Made by a program: the position numbers and the translations under genes | Source of the DNA: Aureimonas sp. SA4125 | Lineage (GTDB): Bacteria > Pseudomonadota > Alphaproteobacteria > Rhizobiales > Rhizobiaceae | Assembly: GCF_019973775.1 (NCBI RefSeq) | Contig: NZ_AP025032.1 | Location: 1,302,001-1,366,000 of the forward strand | DNA length: 64,000 bases | Direction of reading: 5' to 3' | Shown: piece after piece, positions 1-8,528 of the stretch | Layout: the number at the start of each line of letters is the position of its first letter | Numbering within the stretch: position 1 is the first letter of the stretch | The notes under the pieces: generated by a model | Told to the model about the DNA's origin: nothing | What the model saw: the letters and a program-made list of their open reading frames with translations, nothing else | Database searches by the model: none

Positions 1-325
1 CGTTCTTCGGTGACTTTCGTACGCCTCGCGGCGCCCGAAACTCTTCAGGTTCGCGGACGGCCAGCTATCCGCGAATGCGCCCAGTAACTGAACAAGCAGC
101 GTTCGGCTCGATCGAGTTTTCCCCTTCACTGCCTTGGCAGAGATGTAACGTGGATTGTGAGGCAGCGAATCCCGCACTTGCCTATCCAACCGAAGAGACA
201 ATCGTTCATAGACCCGCAAAACGATCAGTGGCACGAACTTGGCACGGGTTTACGCCTCGAGCAAAATGGCCGCCATTCAAGGCAAAACGCCAGCACCATT
301 ATATTAGGAAATACAGAAAGTTAAA
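1..325. other. gap without a supported gene
   Basis: Apart from the tRNA that follows, I see no gene here. One open frame from about 75 to 347 runs into the tRNA, has no recognisable protein and no ribosome binding site, so it is not called. The stretch is less G+C-rich than the rest of the window, consistent with an intergenic flank of the tRNA. Confidence 0.6.
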
Positions 326-402
326 TGGTAGCGGGAGAGGGACTTGAACCCCCGACACGCGGATTATGATTCCGCTGCTCTAACCAACTGAGCTACCCCG
401 CC
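326..402 (-). tRNA. tRNA-Met (anticodon CAT)
   Basis: Read on the minus strand the 77 nt fold as a full cloverleaf: acceptor stem GGCGGGG against TCCCGCT, a D arm with GCTC/GAGC, an anticodon stem GCGGA/TCCGC around the loop ATCATAA, so anticodon CAT, and a T arm with GTTCAAG. The CCA end is encoded (326-328). The 5' end fits an elongator tRNA-Met better than an initiator, which would carry an unpaired first base and a run of G-C pairs in the anticodon stem. A CAT anticodon could also be modified to read isoleucine ATA, but the overall sequence looks like tRNA-Met. Confidence 0.93.
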
Positions 403-915
403 CCGTGACGACGAAAGAGTGCGTCGAAGCCCGGCGGATATAGAAGTCGGTGGCCGGGGCTGTCAAGCCGGTTGGGGAGGGATCGGCGCGGGGGAAGGCG
501 GGATCAATCCCGGGCGTAAAAGCGCGCATGGGCATGCGAGGCTGCGCGGGGCAGGCGTCGCTGGTGCCCCGGCAGGTGTGGCCTGCAGGAGGGCGGCATG
601 CAGGGCGGAACCGAAAAAGCCGTCGCGGACCGGCGGCGGAGGAAACGCGTTTTCTGGGGCCAGGCGGGGCGCGATGCTGTGGCCGGCGTGTGGTGCCGTG
701 CTGTGGCCGGGGCGTCACGTTCGAGGAGAAGAATGCGATTGCGGCAGGCGGAACGCGGTTGCTGGCTTGCGAGGGACGGCATCGGTGGCAGAAGGTGATG
801 CACTGCGCCGCGCCGGCGTCGTTCCCGACCGTCACGCGGCCGAGGATTGGCTTGCCCGACCCTTGTGGCAGGCCGAGAGATTCCCGCCGGCGCCGGGCCC
901 GATTTGAGGATTGCC
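403..915. other. gap between tRNA and carboxypeptidase gene
   Basis: About 510 bases of G-rich sequence. Several frames are open on both strands, as expected at this base composition, but none gives a recognisable protein. No clear promoter or hairpin stands out. It presumably contains the promoter of the downstream carboxypeptidase gene. Confidence 0.5.
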
Positions 916-1818
916 GTGAACCGAAATGTCCCGAAGCGCCGTCGCCGTGCGGCCGCCGTCCTCTGCCTTGCCGCTCTCCTCGCCCCGGCCCCGGTCCTGG
1001 CGGCGCCGCTCCTACTCGTCGATGCGCAGACGGGCGCGGTCCTCTATTCCAAAGACGCCAGCCAGTCCTGGCATCCGGCGTCGCTGACGAAGATGATGAC
1101 GGCGCATCTGGCGCTGCGGGCGGTCGCAGGGGGGCGCGCCAGCTTCTCCACCCCGGTGGTCATGACGGCGCATGCCGCGGCGCAGCCGCCGTCCAAGCTC
1201 GGCCTGCCCGTCGGCGACACGCTGACGCTTGGCGACGCGCTGCGCGTCATGCTGGTGCGCTCCACGAACGACGTCGCCGTCGCCATCGCCGAGACGCTCG
1301 GCGGCGGCTCGGAGGCGGTGTTCGTCCAGGCGATGAATGCCGAGGCCGTCCGTCTCAACATGGACGCAACCTATTTCGTCAATGCCAACGGCCTGCACGA
1401 CGAGCGCCAGGTGACGACGGCCCGCGACATGGCGATCCTCGCCATGGCGATCCGGCGCGCGCATCCGCGTCATCTCGACCTGTTCTCGACGCCCAGCGTC
1501 ACCGTCTCCGGCCGGAAGATGAAGAACACCAATCCGCTGATGGGCAAGTATCCCGGCATCGACGGGATGAAGACCGGCTATGTCTGCGCCGCCGGCTTCA
1601 ACCTCGTGGCGACGGCCCATCGCGGCGGGCGCGAGCTGATGGCCGTCGTTCTGGGCGCGCCCTCGGGCAAGGCGCGCGGCGAAAACGCGGCGGCGCTTCT
1701 CGAAAGTGGCTTCTCCGGCGCCTCGCGGGCCTCCGGCGACCTCAAGGCGTTTTTCCGGCCCTTTCCGGTGCGGGCAATGGACTTGCGGAAATTCGCCTGC
1801 GGCAAGAGCCTGGGCTGA
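916..1818 (+). CDS. D-alanyl-D-alanine carboxypeptidase (S11 family)
   Basis: Predicted periplasmic DD-peptidase that trims the terminal D-Ala from peptidoglycan stem peptides. About 300 residues. The GTG start at 916 is chosen because GAGGA lies just upstream and it places a basic stretch (KRRRR) directly before a hydrophobic signal sequence ending near PVLAA; an ATG at 847 in the same frame would add 23 unlikely residues. All three penicillin-binding motifs are present in order: SLTK with the active serine, STN, and KTG. The usual C-terminal beta-rich domain and amphipathic anchor of PBP5 are absent, so this is a short catalytic-domain-only version, common in Hyphomicrobiales (DacC-like). 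Confidence 0.88.
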   Translation: MNRNVPKRRRRAAAVLCLAALLAPAPVLAAPLLLVDAQTGAVLYSKDASQSWHPASLTKMMTAHLALRAVAGGRASFSTPVVMTAHAAAQPPSKLGLPVGDTLTLGDALRVMLVRSTNDVAVAIAETLGGGSEAVFVQAMNAEAVRLNMDATYFVNANGLHDERQVTTARDMAILAMAIRRAHPRHLDLFSTPSVTVSGRKMKNTNPLMGKYPGIDGMKTGYVCAAGFNLVATAHRGGRELMAVVLGAPSGKARGENAAALLESGFSGASRASGDLKAFFRPFPVRAMDLRKFACGKSLG

Positions 1819-2075
1819 CGACGCTTCGGCTGCCGCGGCCTCGGCCGAGGGCAGACCTGGGACCCACCCTGTCGGTCTCCCACCGCGCGACTTTGGAACA
1901 CCGGTTTTTCCAGAGGAGGCGCAGCCGCGTCTCGCGCGGCGTGCGATGTTCACACTCCTTGCCGCGGGCGACAGCGCTTCGGCAGCCCTTGTGAGGGCAA
2001 GCGGGCGCGCGCCGCAAAGCGCGCGCCCTGTCCGCGGGCGACCGGCCTCGGGGGCGACCGGCTGCCCGCGGAATC

Positions 2076-5000
2076 CTATTCGGCCGGCTGCGGATGGGCG
2101 GCGGCCGGAGCGGCGGTCGCCGGGGCCGCAGGCCCGTCGCCCGTTCCCGCCATCTGCAGCGAGCGGTTGCCGGCGACGGCGCGCATCAGCACGTAGAAGA
2201 CCGGCGTCAGGAACAGGCCGAAGGCGGTGACGCCGATCATGCCGGAGAAGACGGCGACGCCCATCGCATGGCGCATCTCCGCGCCCGCGCCGGTCGAGGT
2301 GACGAGCGGGACGACGCCCATGATGAAGGCGAACGAGGTCATCAGAATGGGCCGAAGGCGCAGCCGGCTGGCCTCGATCGCCGCCTTGATCGGCGTCATG
2401 CCTTCCAGCTCCAGTTCGCGGGCAAATTCCACGATCAGGATGGCGTTCTTCGCCGACAGGCCGACGAGGACGATCAGGCCGATCTGGGTGAAGACGTTGT
2501 TGTCCCCCGCTGTCCAGTAGACGCCGGTGAGCGCGGCGAGGAGACCCAGCGGCACGATCATGACGATGGCGAGCGGCAGCGTGAGGCTCTCGTATTGCGC
2601 GGCAAGGACCAGGAAGACCAGCAGGATCGACAGCGGGAAGATCAGGAAGGCGGAATTGCCGGCGATGATCTGCTGATAGGTGAGTTCGGTCCATTCGAAG
2701 TCGATGCCGGGCGGCAGTGTCTCGGCGGCGATGCGCGTCACCGCCTCCTGCGCCTGGCCGGAGGAATAGCCGGGCGCGGCGTTGCCGTTGACGTCGGCGG
2801 ACAGAAAACCGTTGTAGCGCATCGCCCGCTCCGGTCCGGCCGATGAGGTGACCTTCAGGAGCGCCGACAGCGGCACCATCTCGCCGGCGGTCGAGCGCAC
2901 CTCGAGCTTGCCGATGTCCTCGGCATGCGCGCGGAAGGCGGCGTCGGCCTGCACGCGCACCGAGTAGGTGCGGCCGAACTTGTTGAAGTCGTTGACGTAG
3001 ACGCTGCCGAGATAGATCTGCAGCGTCTCGAAGATCGAGGGCAGGGGCACGCCAAGCTGGCGCGCCTTGGTGCGGTCGACGTCGGCGTAGAGCTGCGGCA
3101 CGTTCACCTGGTAGGACGAGAACAGACCGACGAGTTCGGGTGCTTCCTGCGCCTTGGCGAGAAAAGCCTTTACCGCGCCGTCGAGCGCCTCGTAGCCGAG
3201 GCCGGCACGATCCTCGAGCTGCAGCTTGAAGCCGCCGATGGCGCCGAGACCCTGGACGGGCGGCGGCGGAAAGACGGCGCTGAAGCTCTCCTGGATCGAT
3301 CCCATCGCCTGGTTCAGCTGGCCGGCGATGGCGCCGGCGGAGAGGTCCGGCGTCGTGCGCTCCTCGAAGGGTTTCAGGCTGAGAAAGACGATGCCGGAAT
3401 TGGACGAATTGGTGAAGCCGTTGATCGACAGGCCGGGAAAGGCGATGGCGCTTTCGACGCCGGGGATCTTCAGGGCCATGTCGCTGATGCGGCGGATCAC
3501 GCCTTCCGTCCGGTCGAGCGAGGCGCCGTCCGGGAGCTGCGTGAAGCCGACGAGATACTGCTTGTCCTGCGGCGGCACGAAGCCGCCGGGAACGAGCCGG
3601 AACATCACGACGGTGGCGCCGACAAGGACGAGATAGAGCCCCATCATGACAGTCTTGCGCGTGACGACCCCGCCGACGCCGCGGCCGTAGGCGTTGGACG
3701 AGCGGGTGAAGACGGCGTTGAAGGCGCGGAAGAGCCAGCCGAGCCAGAAGTCCATGATCCGCGTCAGCCGGTCCTTCGGCGCGTCGTGGCTGCGCAGAAG
3801 GAGGGCGGCGAGCGCCGGCGACAGGGTCAGCGAGTTGAAGGCCGAGATCACCGTCGAGATGGCGATGGTCAGCGCGAACTGGCGGTAGAACTGGCCGGTG
3901 AGGCCGGTGATGAAGGCGAGCGGCACGAACACCGCGACGAGGACGAGGGCGATGGCGATGATCGGCCCGGAGACCTCGCGCATCGCCTGGATGGTGGCAT
4001 CGCGCGGCAACAGCCCCTTCTCGATGTTGCGCTCGACGTTCTCGACGACGACGATGGCGTCGTCGACGACGATGCCGATGGCCAGCACCAGGCCGAAGAG
4101 GCTGAGCGCGTTGATCGAGAAGCCGAAGAGATGCATCACCGCGAAGGTGCCGACGATCGACACCGGTACGGCGACGAGCGGGATGATCGAGGCGCGCCAG
4201 GTCTGCAGGAACAGGATGACGACGAGGACGACGAGCGCGACCGCCTCCAACAGCGTGTGGATCACCGCTTCGATCGAGGCGCGGACGAACTGCGTGGTGT
4301 CGTAGACGATCTCGTAGTTGACGTCCTCGGGCATGCCGAGCCTGGCTTCCTCCATCGTCGCGCGGACCGCGTCGGCGATGGCGATGGCGTTGGAACCGGG
4401 CGCCTGGAAGACCGGGATCGCGACAGCCTGGCGGTTGTCGAGCAGCGAGCGCAGGGCATAATCGGCGGCGCCGAGCTCGATCCGGGCGACATCCCGCAGC
4501 CGGGTGACCGCACCGCTCGCACTCGTCTTGACGATGATGTCGCCGAACTCCTCCTCGCTGTCGAGGCGGCCCTGCGCGTTGACGGAAAGCTGCATGTCGA
4601 TGTCGGCAAGGCCCGGCGAGGAGCCGACGACGCCGGCCGCGGCCTGGACGTTCTGGCCGCGGATCTCGGCGACGATGTCGCTGGCGGACAGGCCGAGCTC
4701 GGCCGTCTTCTGCGGGTCGAGCCAGATGCGCATGGAATAGTCGCCGGCGCCGAACAGCTGGACGTCGCCGACGCCGTCGATGCGCGCGAGCCGGTCCTTG
4801 ACGTTGAGGAGGGCGTAGTTGCGCAGATAGGTGATGTCGTAGCGGCCCTTGGGGGAGGTGAGATGCACCACCATCATCAGGTCGGGCGAGCTCTTGATCG
4901 TGGTCACGCCGAGGCTGCGGACAGCTTCCGGCAGGCGCGGCTCGGCCTGCGCGACGCGGTTCTGCACCAGCTGCTGCGCCTGGTCCGGATCGGTGCCGAG

Positions 5001-5291
5001 GCGGAAGGTGACGGTCAGCGTCATCAGGCCGTCCGTCGTCGCCTGGCTGCCCATGTAGAGCATGCCCTCGACGCCGTTGATCGCCTCCTCGATCGGGGTC
5101 GCCACCGTCTCGGCGATCACTTTCGGGTTGGCGCCGGGATAGTTGGCGCGCACGACGACCGAGGGCGGCACGACGTCGGGATATTCCGAGATCGGCAGCC
5201 CCGTCAGCGACAGCAGGCCGCCGAGGAAGATCATGAAGGAGAGGACGCCGGCAAAGACCGGACGGTCGATGAAAAAGCGGGAAAGGTTCAT
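2076..5291 (-). CDS. RND efflux pump permease (HAE1 family, AcrB-like)
   Basis: Inner-membrane proton-driven drug exporter of the hydrophobe/amphiphile efflux family. It has 1071 residues, the standard length. It begins with the family signature NLSRFFIDRPVFAGVLS, then has a first periplasmic porter loop, a central group of membrane helices (HTLLEAVALVVLVVILFLQ and following) with the GIVVDDAIVVVENVER segment carrying the paired aspartates of proton relay, a second periplasmic loop, and a second helix group near the C terminus. The tail is Ala/Pro-rich and not conserved. It is co-directional with the adaptor gene 118 bases upstream and probably one operon with it. No outer-membrane channel gene is adjacent, so a TolC-type partner elsewhere is likely. 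Confidence 0.94.
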   Translation of the reverse strand: MNLSRFFIDRPVFAGVLSFMIFLGGLLSLTGLPISEYPDVVPPSVVVRANYPGANPKVIAETVATPIEEAINGVEGMLYMGSQATTDGLMTLTVTFRLGTDPDQAQQLVQNRVAQAEPRLPEAVRSLGVTTIKSSPDLMMVVHLTSPKGRYDITYLRNYALLNVKDRLARIDGVGDVQLFGAGDYSMRIWLDPQKTAELGLSASDIVAEIRGQNVQAAAGVVGSSPGLADIDMQLSVNAQGRLDSEEEFGDIIVKTSASGAVTRLRDVARIELGAADYALRSLLDNRQAVAIPVFQAPGSNAIAIADAVRATMEEARLGMPEDVNYEIVYDTTQFVRASIEAVIHTLLEAVALVVLVVILFLQTWRASIIPLVAVPVSIVGTFAVMHLFGFSINALSLFGLVLAIGIVVDDAIVVVENVERNIEKGLLPRDATIQAMREVSGPIIAIALVLVAVFVPLAFITGLTGQFYRQFALTIAISTVISAFNSLTLSPALAALLLRSHDAPKDRLTRIMDFWLGWLFRAFNAVFTRSSNAYGRGVGGVVTRKTVMMGLYLVLVGATVVMFRLVPGGFVPPQDKQYLVGFTQLPDGASLDRTEGVIRRISDMALKIPGVESAIAFPGLSINGFTNSSNSGIVFLSLKPFEERTTPDLSAGAIAGQLNQAMGSIQESFSAVFPPPPVQGLGAIGGFKLQLEDRAGLGYEALDGAVKAFLAKAQEAPELVGLFSSYQVNVPQLYADVDRTKARQLGVPLPSIFETLQIYLGSVYVNDFNKFGRTYSVRVQADAAFRAHAEDIGKLEVRSTAGEMVPLSALLKVTSSAGPERAMRYNGFLSADVNGNAAPGYSSGQAQEAVTRIAAETLPPGIDFEWTELTYQQIIAGNSAFLIFPLSILLVFLVLAAQYESLTLPLAIVMIVPLGLLAALTGVYWTAGDNNVFTQIGLIVLVGLSAKNAILIVEFARELELEGMTPIKAAIEASRLRLRPILMTSFAFIMGVVPLVTSTGAGAEMRHAMGVAVFSGMIGVTAFGLFLTPVFYVLMRAVAGNRSLQMAGTGDGPAAPATAAPAAAHPQPAE

Positions 5292-5409
5292 GACGGGGTC
5301 CGTGGAGCGGCGCTCGGCAACGGCCCGGGGATCGGGACGATGCCGGCAAGGTGACGCGTGAAGAGAGGGGCCGGTATCGCCGGGCGCCGGGCGGCACCCG
5401 GCGTCATGC

Positions 5410-6630
5410 CTATTTCGGGGGTTCGGCGGCGGCGGCCTGGAGGCCGCTGCCCGTCAGCGAATCCATCGCGACGACTTCCGGCGCGACCGTCGCGCCGGGG
5501 CGCACGCGCTGCAGGCCGTTGATGACGATTCGCTCATCCGGCTTCAGCCCCTCGGTGACGATGCGCAGGCCGTCGGCCCGCCCGCCAAGGGCGATCTCGC
5601 GGTATTCGGCCTTGTTGTCGGCGCCGACGACGAAGACATATTTCTTGTCCTGGTCGGTGCCGACGGCGCGCTCGGAAACGAGGAGGGCGTTTTCCTGCTT
5701 CGCCCCGCCGAGCGACAGCCGGGCAAACTGTCCGGGCATCAGGCTGCCGTCGGTGTTGGCAAAACTGGCGCGGATGCGCACCGTGCCGCTGACGGGGTCG
5801 ACCGTATTGTCGATGAGCTGCAGCTCGCCGTCGATACCGGCGCGCCCGCCGGCGTCCATGCGCACTGGAATGCTGTCGATGGCCTTGCGCGGATCGGCGC
5901 CCTGCGGCAGCGAGCCGAGCGCCTCGGCGACGACGTCCTCGCCGGCCTCGAAGCTGGCATAGATCGGGCTGACCGAAACGAGCGTGGTGAGAACGGGCGA
6001 GGCGGCGCCGGCCTCGATCAGATTGCCGACGGTGACCTCGATGCGGCCGACGCGGCCGGCGATCGGCGCGCGGATCTCGGTATAGCCAAGGTTCAGCGTC
6101 GCCGTGCGCAGCACCGCTTTTGCCGCTTCGAGCTCGGCGATGGCGCCGCTCTCGCCGTTGATCCGCTGGTCGTAGTCGCTCTGCGACATCGTGCGCGACT
6201 GGACCAGTCGCTTGCCGCGGTCGAGTTCGTTGCGGGCGAGCGCGAGGCGGGACTCGGCCGCCGCGACGGTTGCTTCGGCGCGTGCGACCTCGGCCTGGTA
6301 GGGTCGGGGATCGATGGTGACGAGGAGATCGCCGACGGCGACGAGAGAGCCCTCCTGAAAATGGATGGCGTCGACTGCCCCTGCGACGCGAGAGCGCAGC
6401 TCGACGCGTCCCACCGCCTCGAGACGGCCGGAAAACGACTGCCACTCAGTGACGGGCCGGGCAGCGACGACGGCGACCGAGACCGGCATGGCCGGGGGCG
6501 GCGCTGCCGCGACGGCCGGGCTGTCCAGTTCCGCGGAATCCTGTCCGACGAGGAACTGGGGACCCGCGAGCGTCGCGGTCACGACGATTGCGCCAAGAAG
6601 CGCATTGCGTGTCAGAGAATGACGGGTCAT
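5410..6630 (-). CDS. RND efflux periplasmic adaptor (membrane fusion protein)
   Basis: The periplasmic adaptor links the RND permease to an outer-membrane channel. It has 406 residues, with an N-terminal signal or anchor sequence (NALLGAIVVTATLAG), a lipoyl half-motif (GRLEAVGRVELRSRVAG), a coiled-coil hairpin at roughly residues 110-180 rich in Ala/Glu/Arg, the second lipoyl half (TEIRAPIAGRVGRIEV), and a beta-barrel and membrane-proximal domain ending with PDERIVINGLQRVRPG. No lipobox cysteine is visible. It is first in the efflux operon and divergent from the TetR regulator, 169 bases away, with palindromic operators in between. Confidence 0.93.
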   Translation of the reverse strand: MTRHSLTRNALLGAIVVTATLAGPQFLVGQDSAELDSPAVAAAPPPAMPVSVAVVAARPVTEWQSFSGRLEAVGRVELRSRVAGAVDAIHFQEGSLVAVGDLLVTIDPRPYQAEVARAEATVAAAESRLALARNELDRGKRLVQSRTMSQSDYDQRINGESGAIAELEAAKAVLRTATLNLGYTEIRAPIAGRVGRIEVTVGNLIEAGAASPVLTTLVSVSPIYASFEAGEDVVAEALGSLPQGADPRKAIDSIPVRMDAGGRAGIDGELQLIDNTVDPVSGTVRIRASFANTDGSLMPGQFARLSLGGAKQENALLVSERAVGTDQDKKYVFVVGADNKAEYREIALGGRADGLRIVTEGLKPDERIVINGLQRVRPGATVAPEVVAMDSLTGSGLQAAAAEPPK

Positions 6631-6702
6631 GAGATCATCCTGTTCCGGCGAACAAGCGCCACCAAGTCAAAAACCGGTGGACGAACGTTTAGTTGACGTT
6701 TC

Positions 6703-6716
6703 ATACCGGTCGGTAT
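6703..6716. promoter_or_regulatory. TetR-type operator 1
   Basis: The 14-mer ATACCGGTCGGTAT is a dyad with perfect ATACCG / CGGTAT arms around a GT centre. It lies in the divergent region between the adaptor gene and the tetR gene, about 8 bases downstream of the predicted -10 of the efflux promoter. It is the best of three similar sites in the neighbourhood. Confidence 0.65.
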
Positions 6717-6723
6717 AGCACAG

Positions 6724-6752
6724 AGATAGGGGCGCCTGGCAGCCTGAGTCAA
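6724..6752 (-). promoter_or_regulatory. predicted sigma-70 promoter of the efflux operon
   Basis: On the minus strand a TTGACT -35 box (6752-6747) is followed after 17 bases by CTATCT (6729-6724). The start point would fall near 6717, at the edge of operator 1, so a bound TetR dimer should block initiation. Predicted by eye only. Confidence 0.45.
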
Positions 6753-6765
6753 TCGTAATTATGTA

Positions 6766-6777
6766 CTGATCGGTAAT
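6766..6777. promoter_or_regulatory. TetR-type operator 2
   Basis: TACTGATCGGTA matches the TACCG-NN-CGGTA half-sites of operator 1 with one mismatch. It is 22 bases before the tetR start codon and would allow autoregulation. Confidence 0.5.
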
Positions 6778-6799
6778 TATTTTGCAGGAGACCAAGAAA

Positions 6800-7381
6800 A
6801 TGGGCCGGCCCCGGGAATTCGACGTCGACGAAGCGCTTCAGGCGGCGATGGAATTGTTCTGGCGCAAGGGCTACGAAGGCACCTCGCTGACCGATCTGAC
6901 CGACGGGATGGGGATTACCAGGCCCAGCCTCTACGGGACCTTCGGCAACAAGGAAGAATTGTTCCGCAAGGCGCTCGAGCGCTACGAGCAGGGTTATATG
7001 GGTTTCTTCCGCGAGGCGATGAAGGAGCCGACGTCGCGCGCCGTGGTCGAGAAGATGATGAACGGCTATGTCGAGGCGTTGACGGCCTCGTGCAATCCCG
7101 GCGGCTGTTTCGGCATCAACGCGGCGATGGCATGCAGCGACGCGGCGACCGCCGTGCAGAAGGCCGTCATCGAAAAGCGCAGGTTCGGCGAGCAGACCCT
7201 GGCCGAACGCATGCAGAAGGCCAAGGACGAGGGCGACCTGCCGGCCGATTGCGATCCGGTGGATCTCGCCCGCTACATCATGACCGTTTCGCAGGGGATG
7301 GCCGTCCAGGCTGTTGCCGGCGCCGGCCGGGAATCGCTGATGAAGGTCGTGGAGATGACCTTGCGGACCTGGCCCGGCTGA
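6800..7381 (+). CDS. TetR/AcrR family transcriptional regulator
   Basis: Repressor predicted to control the divergent RND efflux operon and itself. 193 residues. The N-terminal TetR helix-turn-helix runs over about residues 5-55 (RKGYEGTSLTDLTDGMGIT, then SLYGTFGNKEELF), followed by an all-helical ligand-binding domain. The domain contains several cysteines (SCNPGGCF, MACSD), which may matter for the inducer type. The ATG at 6800 is chosen because CAGGAG lies 9 bases upstream; a TTG at 6782 is in frame but lacks a ribosome site. Three palindromes with TACCG-NN-CGGTA symmetry in the surroundings are the likely targets. Confidence 0.92.
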   Translation: MGRPREFDVDEALQAAMELFWRKGYEGTSLTDLTDGMGITRPSLYGTFGNKEELFRKALERYEQGYMGFFREAMKEPTSRAVVEKMMNGYVEALTASCNPGGCFGINAAMACSDAATAVQKAVIEKRRFGEQTLAERMQKAKDEGDLPADCDPVDLARYIMTVSQGMAVQAVAGAGRESLMKVVEMTLRTWPG

Positions 7382-7436
7382 GCAAGGTTCGCCGACCGAC
7401 GGTTTCCCGCGACATCCCGAGTTCTGCGATTTGCCG

Positions 7437-7476
7437 TTGACAGGCAATTCCGCGTGGAGATATATACCGAAAGGTA
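7437..7476 (+). promoter_or_regulatory. strong promoter with overlapping TetR-type operator 3
   Basis: TTGACA (7437-7442) and TATATA (7461-7466) are 18 bases apart, close to the sigma-70 consensus. Overlapping the end of the -10 is TACCGAAAGGTA (7465-7476), which matches the operators in the efflux/tetR intergenic region with one mismatch. The promoter points toward the DUF1993 gene 455 bases downstream. A GGGAGGA sequence follows at 7484-7490 but no start codon is suitably placed after it. Confidence 0.5.
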
Positions 7477-7930
7477 CACAATTGGGAGGATCACACGCGA
7501 CGCTGAAGGTTGATCGCACCCGCCGCGTGCGGCGGTGAGCGACGTCAAGGCGCCGCCACGGGCGCGGCCTATGGGCGTTGCCGGTGGCGTAGCGCCTGTG
7601 CCTCCGGCATATGCCGCGCTTCTCTCCCGTTCGTCTCACGCCGTCCGGGCTTTCGCCGGGAAGGGCGTGTCCGTGGGTCGCCGGCCTCCAGCGGCGGCCC
7701 ACGGCCTGCCAGAGCGAATGGCTGTCCTTCGAGGCGCCGTGCCGTTCTAGATACTCGCTGACGCGTGATCTTTTCAGAACGCTGGAGGTCCGGCGCTCGG
7801 GATCATGCGCTTCCCGCCGCCTCGCTCCCGATGCGGGGCATGCCATGGCCTTTTCGGCATTCCGCCGGGCGTGGCTGGCCGCCGGGCGAAGCGGCCGGTC
7901 ATCCTCGATCTCAACCCCCAGGAGCCTCTG
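7477..7930. other. long leader or remnant between tetR and DUF1993 gene
   Basis: About 450 bases with no recognisable protein. A 71-codon frame (7535-7750) is open but resembles nothing I know and lacks a ribosome site. The stretch lies between a strong predicted promoter and the DUF1993 start, so it may be an untranslated leader or the remains of a lost gene. Confidence 0.45.
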
Positions 7931-8479
7931 ATGTCTCTCTCGATCTATCCCAGCTCGGTCGGCGCCATGACGCGCATGCTCGGCAATCTGTCCGCTCTGC
8001 TCGATGCCGCCGTCGCCCACGCCGAAGCTGCCGGCATCGATCCCGCGACCCTCGTCGCGGCACGCCTTGCCCCCGACATGCACCCGCTCTCCAGCCAGAT
8101 CCAACTCGTCAGCGACACCGCCAAGGGCGCCGGTGCGCGGCTTTCCGGCATCGAGGCACCGAGCTTCGCCGACACCGAGACGACGTTCCCCGAACTGAAG
8201 GAGCGCATCGCCAGAACGATCGCCTTTCTCGGCACGGTCGACGTCGCCGCGGTCGATGCCAGCCAGGACCGCATCGTCACGCTGAAGACCCGCTCCAGCA
8301 CCATGACCTTCACCGGCAGCGACTACCTCACCCACTTCGCCCTGCCGAACTTCTACTTTCACGTCTCGATCGCCTACGCGATCCTGCGCGCCAACGGCGT
8401 GCCGATCGGCAAGATGGACTATCTCGGCAACCGCCCGGCGGCGCCCCAGCCGGAAAAGCAGGTTCAGCTCTTCGGTTAA
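7931..8479 (+). CDS. DUF1993 family protein
   Basis: 182-residue cytoplasmic protein of the DUF1993 family, small helical proteins related in fold to DinB/YfiT-type four-helix bundles; no biochemical role is established. Recognised by the start SLSIYPSSVGAMTRML, the central TFPELKERIARTIAFL helix, and the C-terminal FALPNFYFHVSIAYAILR followed by GVPIGKMDYLG. ATG at 7931 follows a GGAG about 7 bases upstream. It lies downstream of a predicted TetR-controlled promoter, so it may be co-regulated with the efflux pump. Confidence 0.85.
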   Translation: MSLSIYPSSVGAMTRMLGNLSALLDAAVAHAEAAGIDPATLVAARLAPDMHPLSSQIQLVSDTAKGAGARLSGIEAPSFADTETTFPELKERIARTIAFLGTVDVAAVDASQDRIVTLKTRSSTMTFTGSDYLTHFALPNFYFHVSIAYAILRANGVPIGKMDYLGNRPAAPQPEKQVQLFG

Positions 8480-8528
8480 GGCCAGCGGTCGACGCGGTTC
8501 CGATGCCGGGCGCCCCGGGTTACCAAAT

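Noticed and set aside
75..347. 90-codon frame at the window start
   Set aside because: It runs into the tRNA gene and shows no family or ribosome site.
2925..5354. 809-codon plus-strand frame antisense to the RND permease
   Set aside because: The product is a low-complexity Asp/Arg/Gly sequence typical of the antisense of a G+C-rich gene; the minus-strand permease is certain.
1012..5397. Open frame of 1461 codons on the minus strand
   Set aside because: It overlaps the RND permease in another frame, is Arg/Pro-rich and has no conserved domain. It is a high-G+C shadow of real genes.
7535..7750. 71-codon frame between tetR and the DUF1993 gene
   Set aside because: No ribosome site and no recognisable sequence; kept as part of a leader or remnant.
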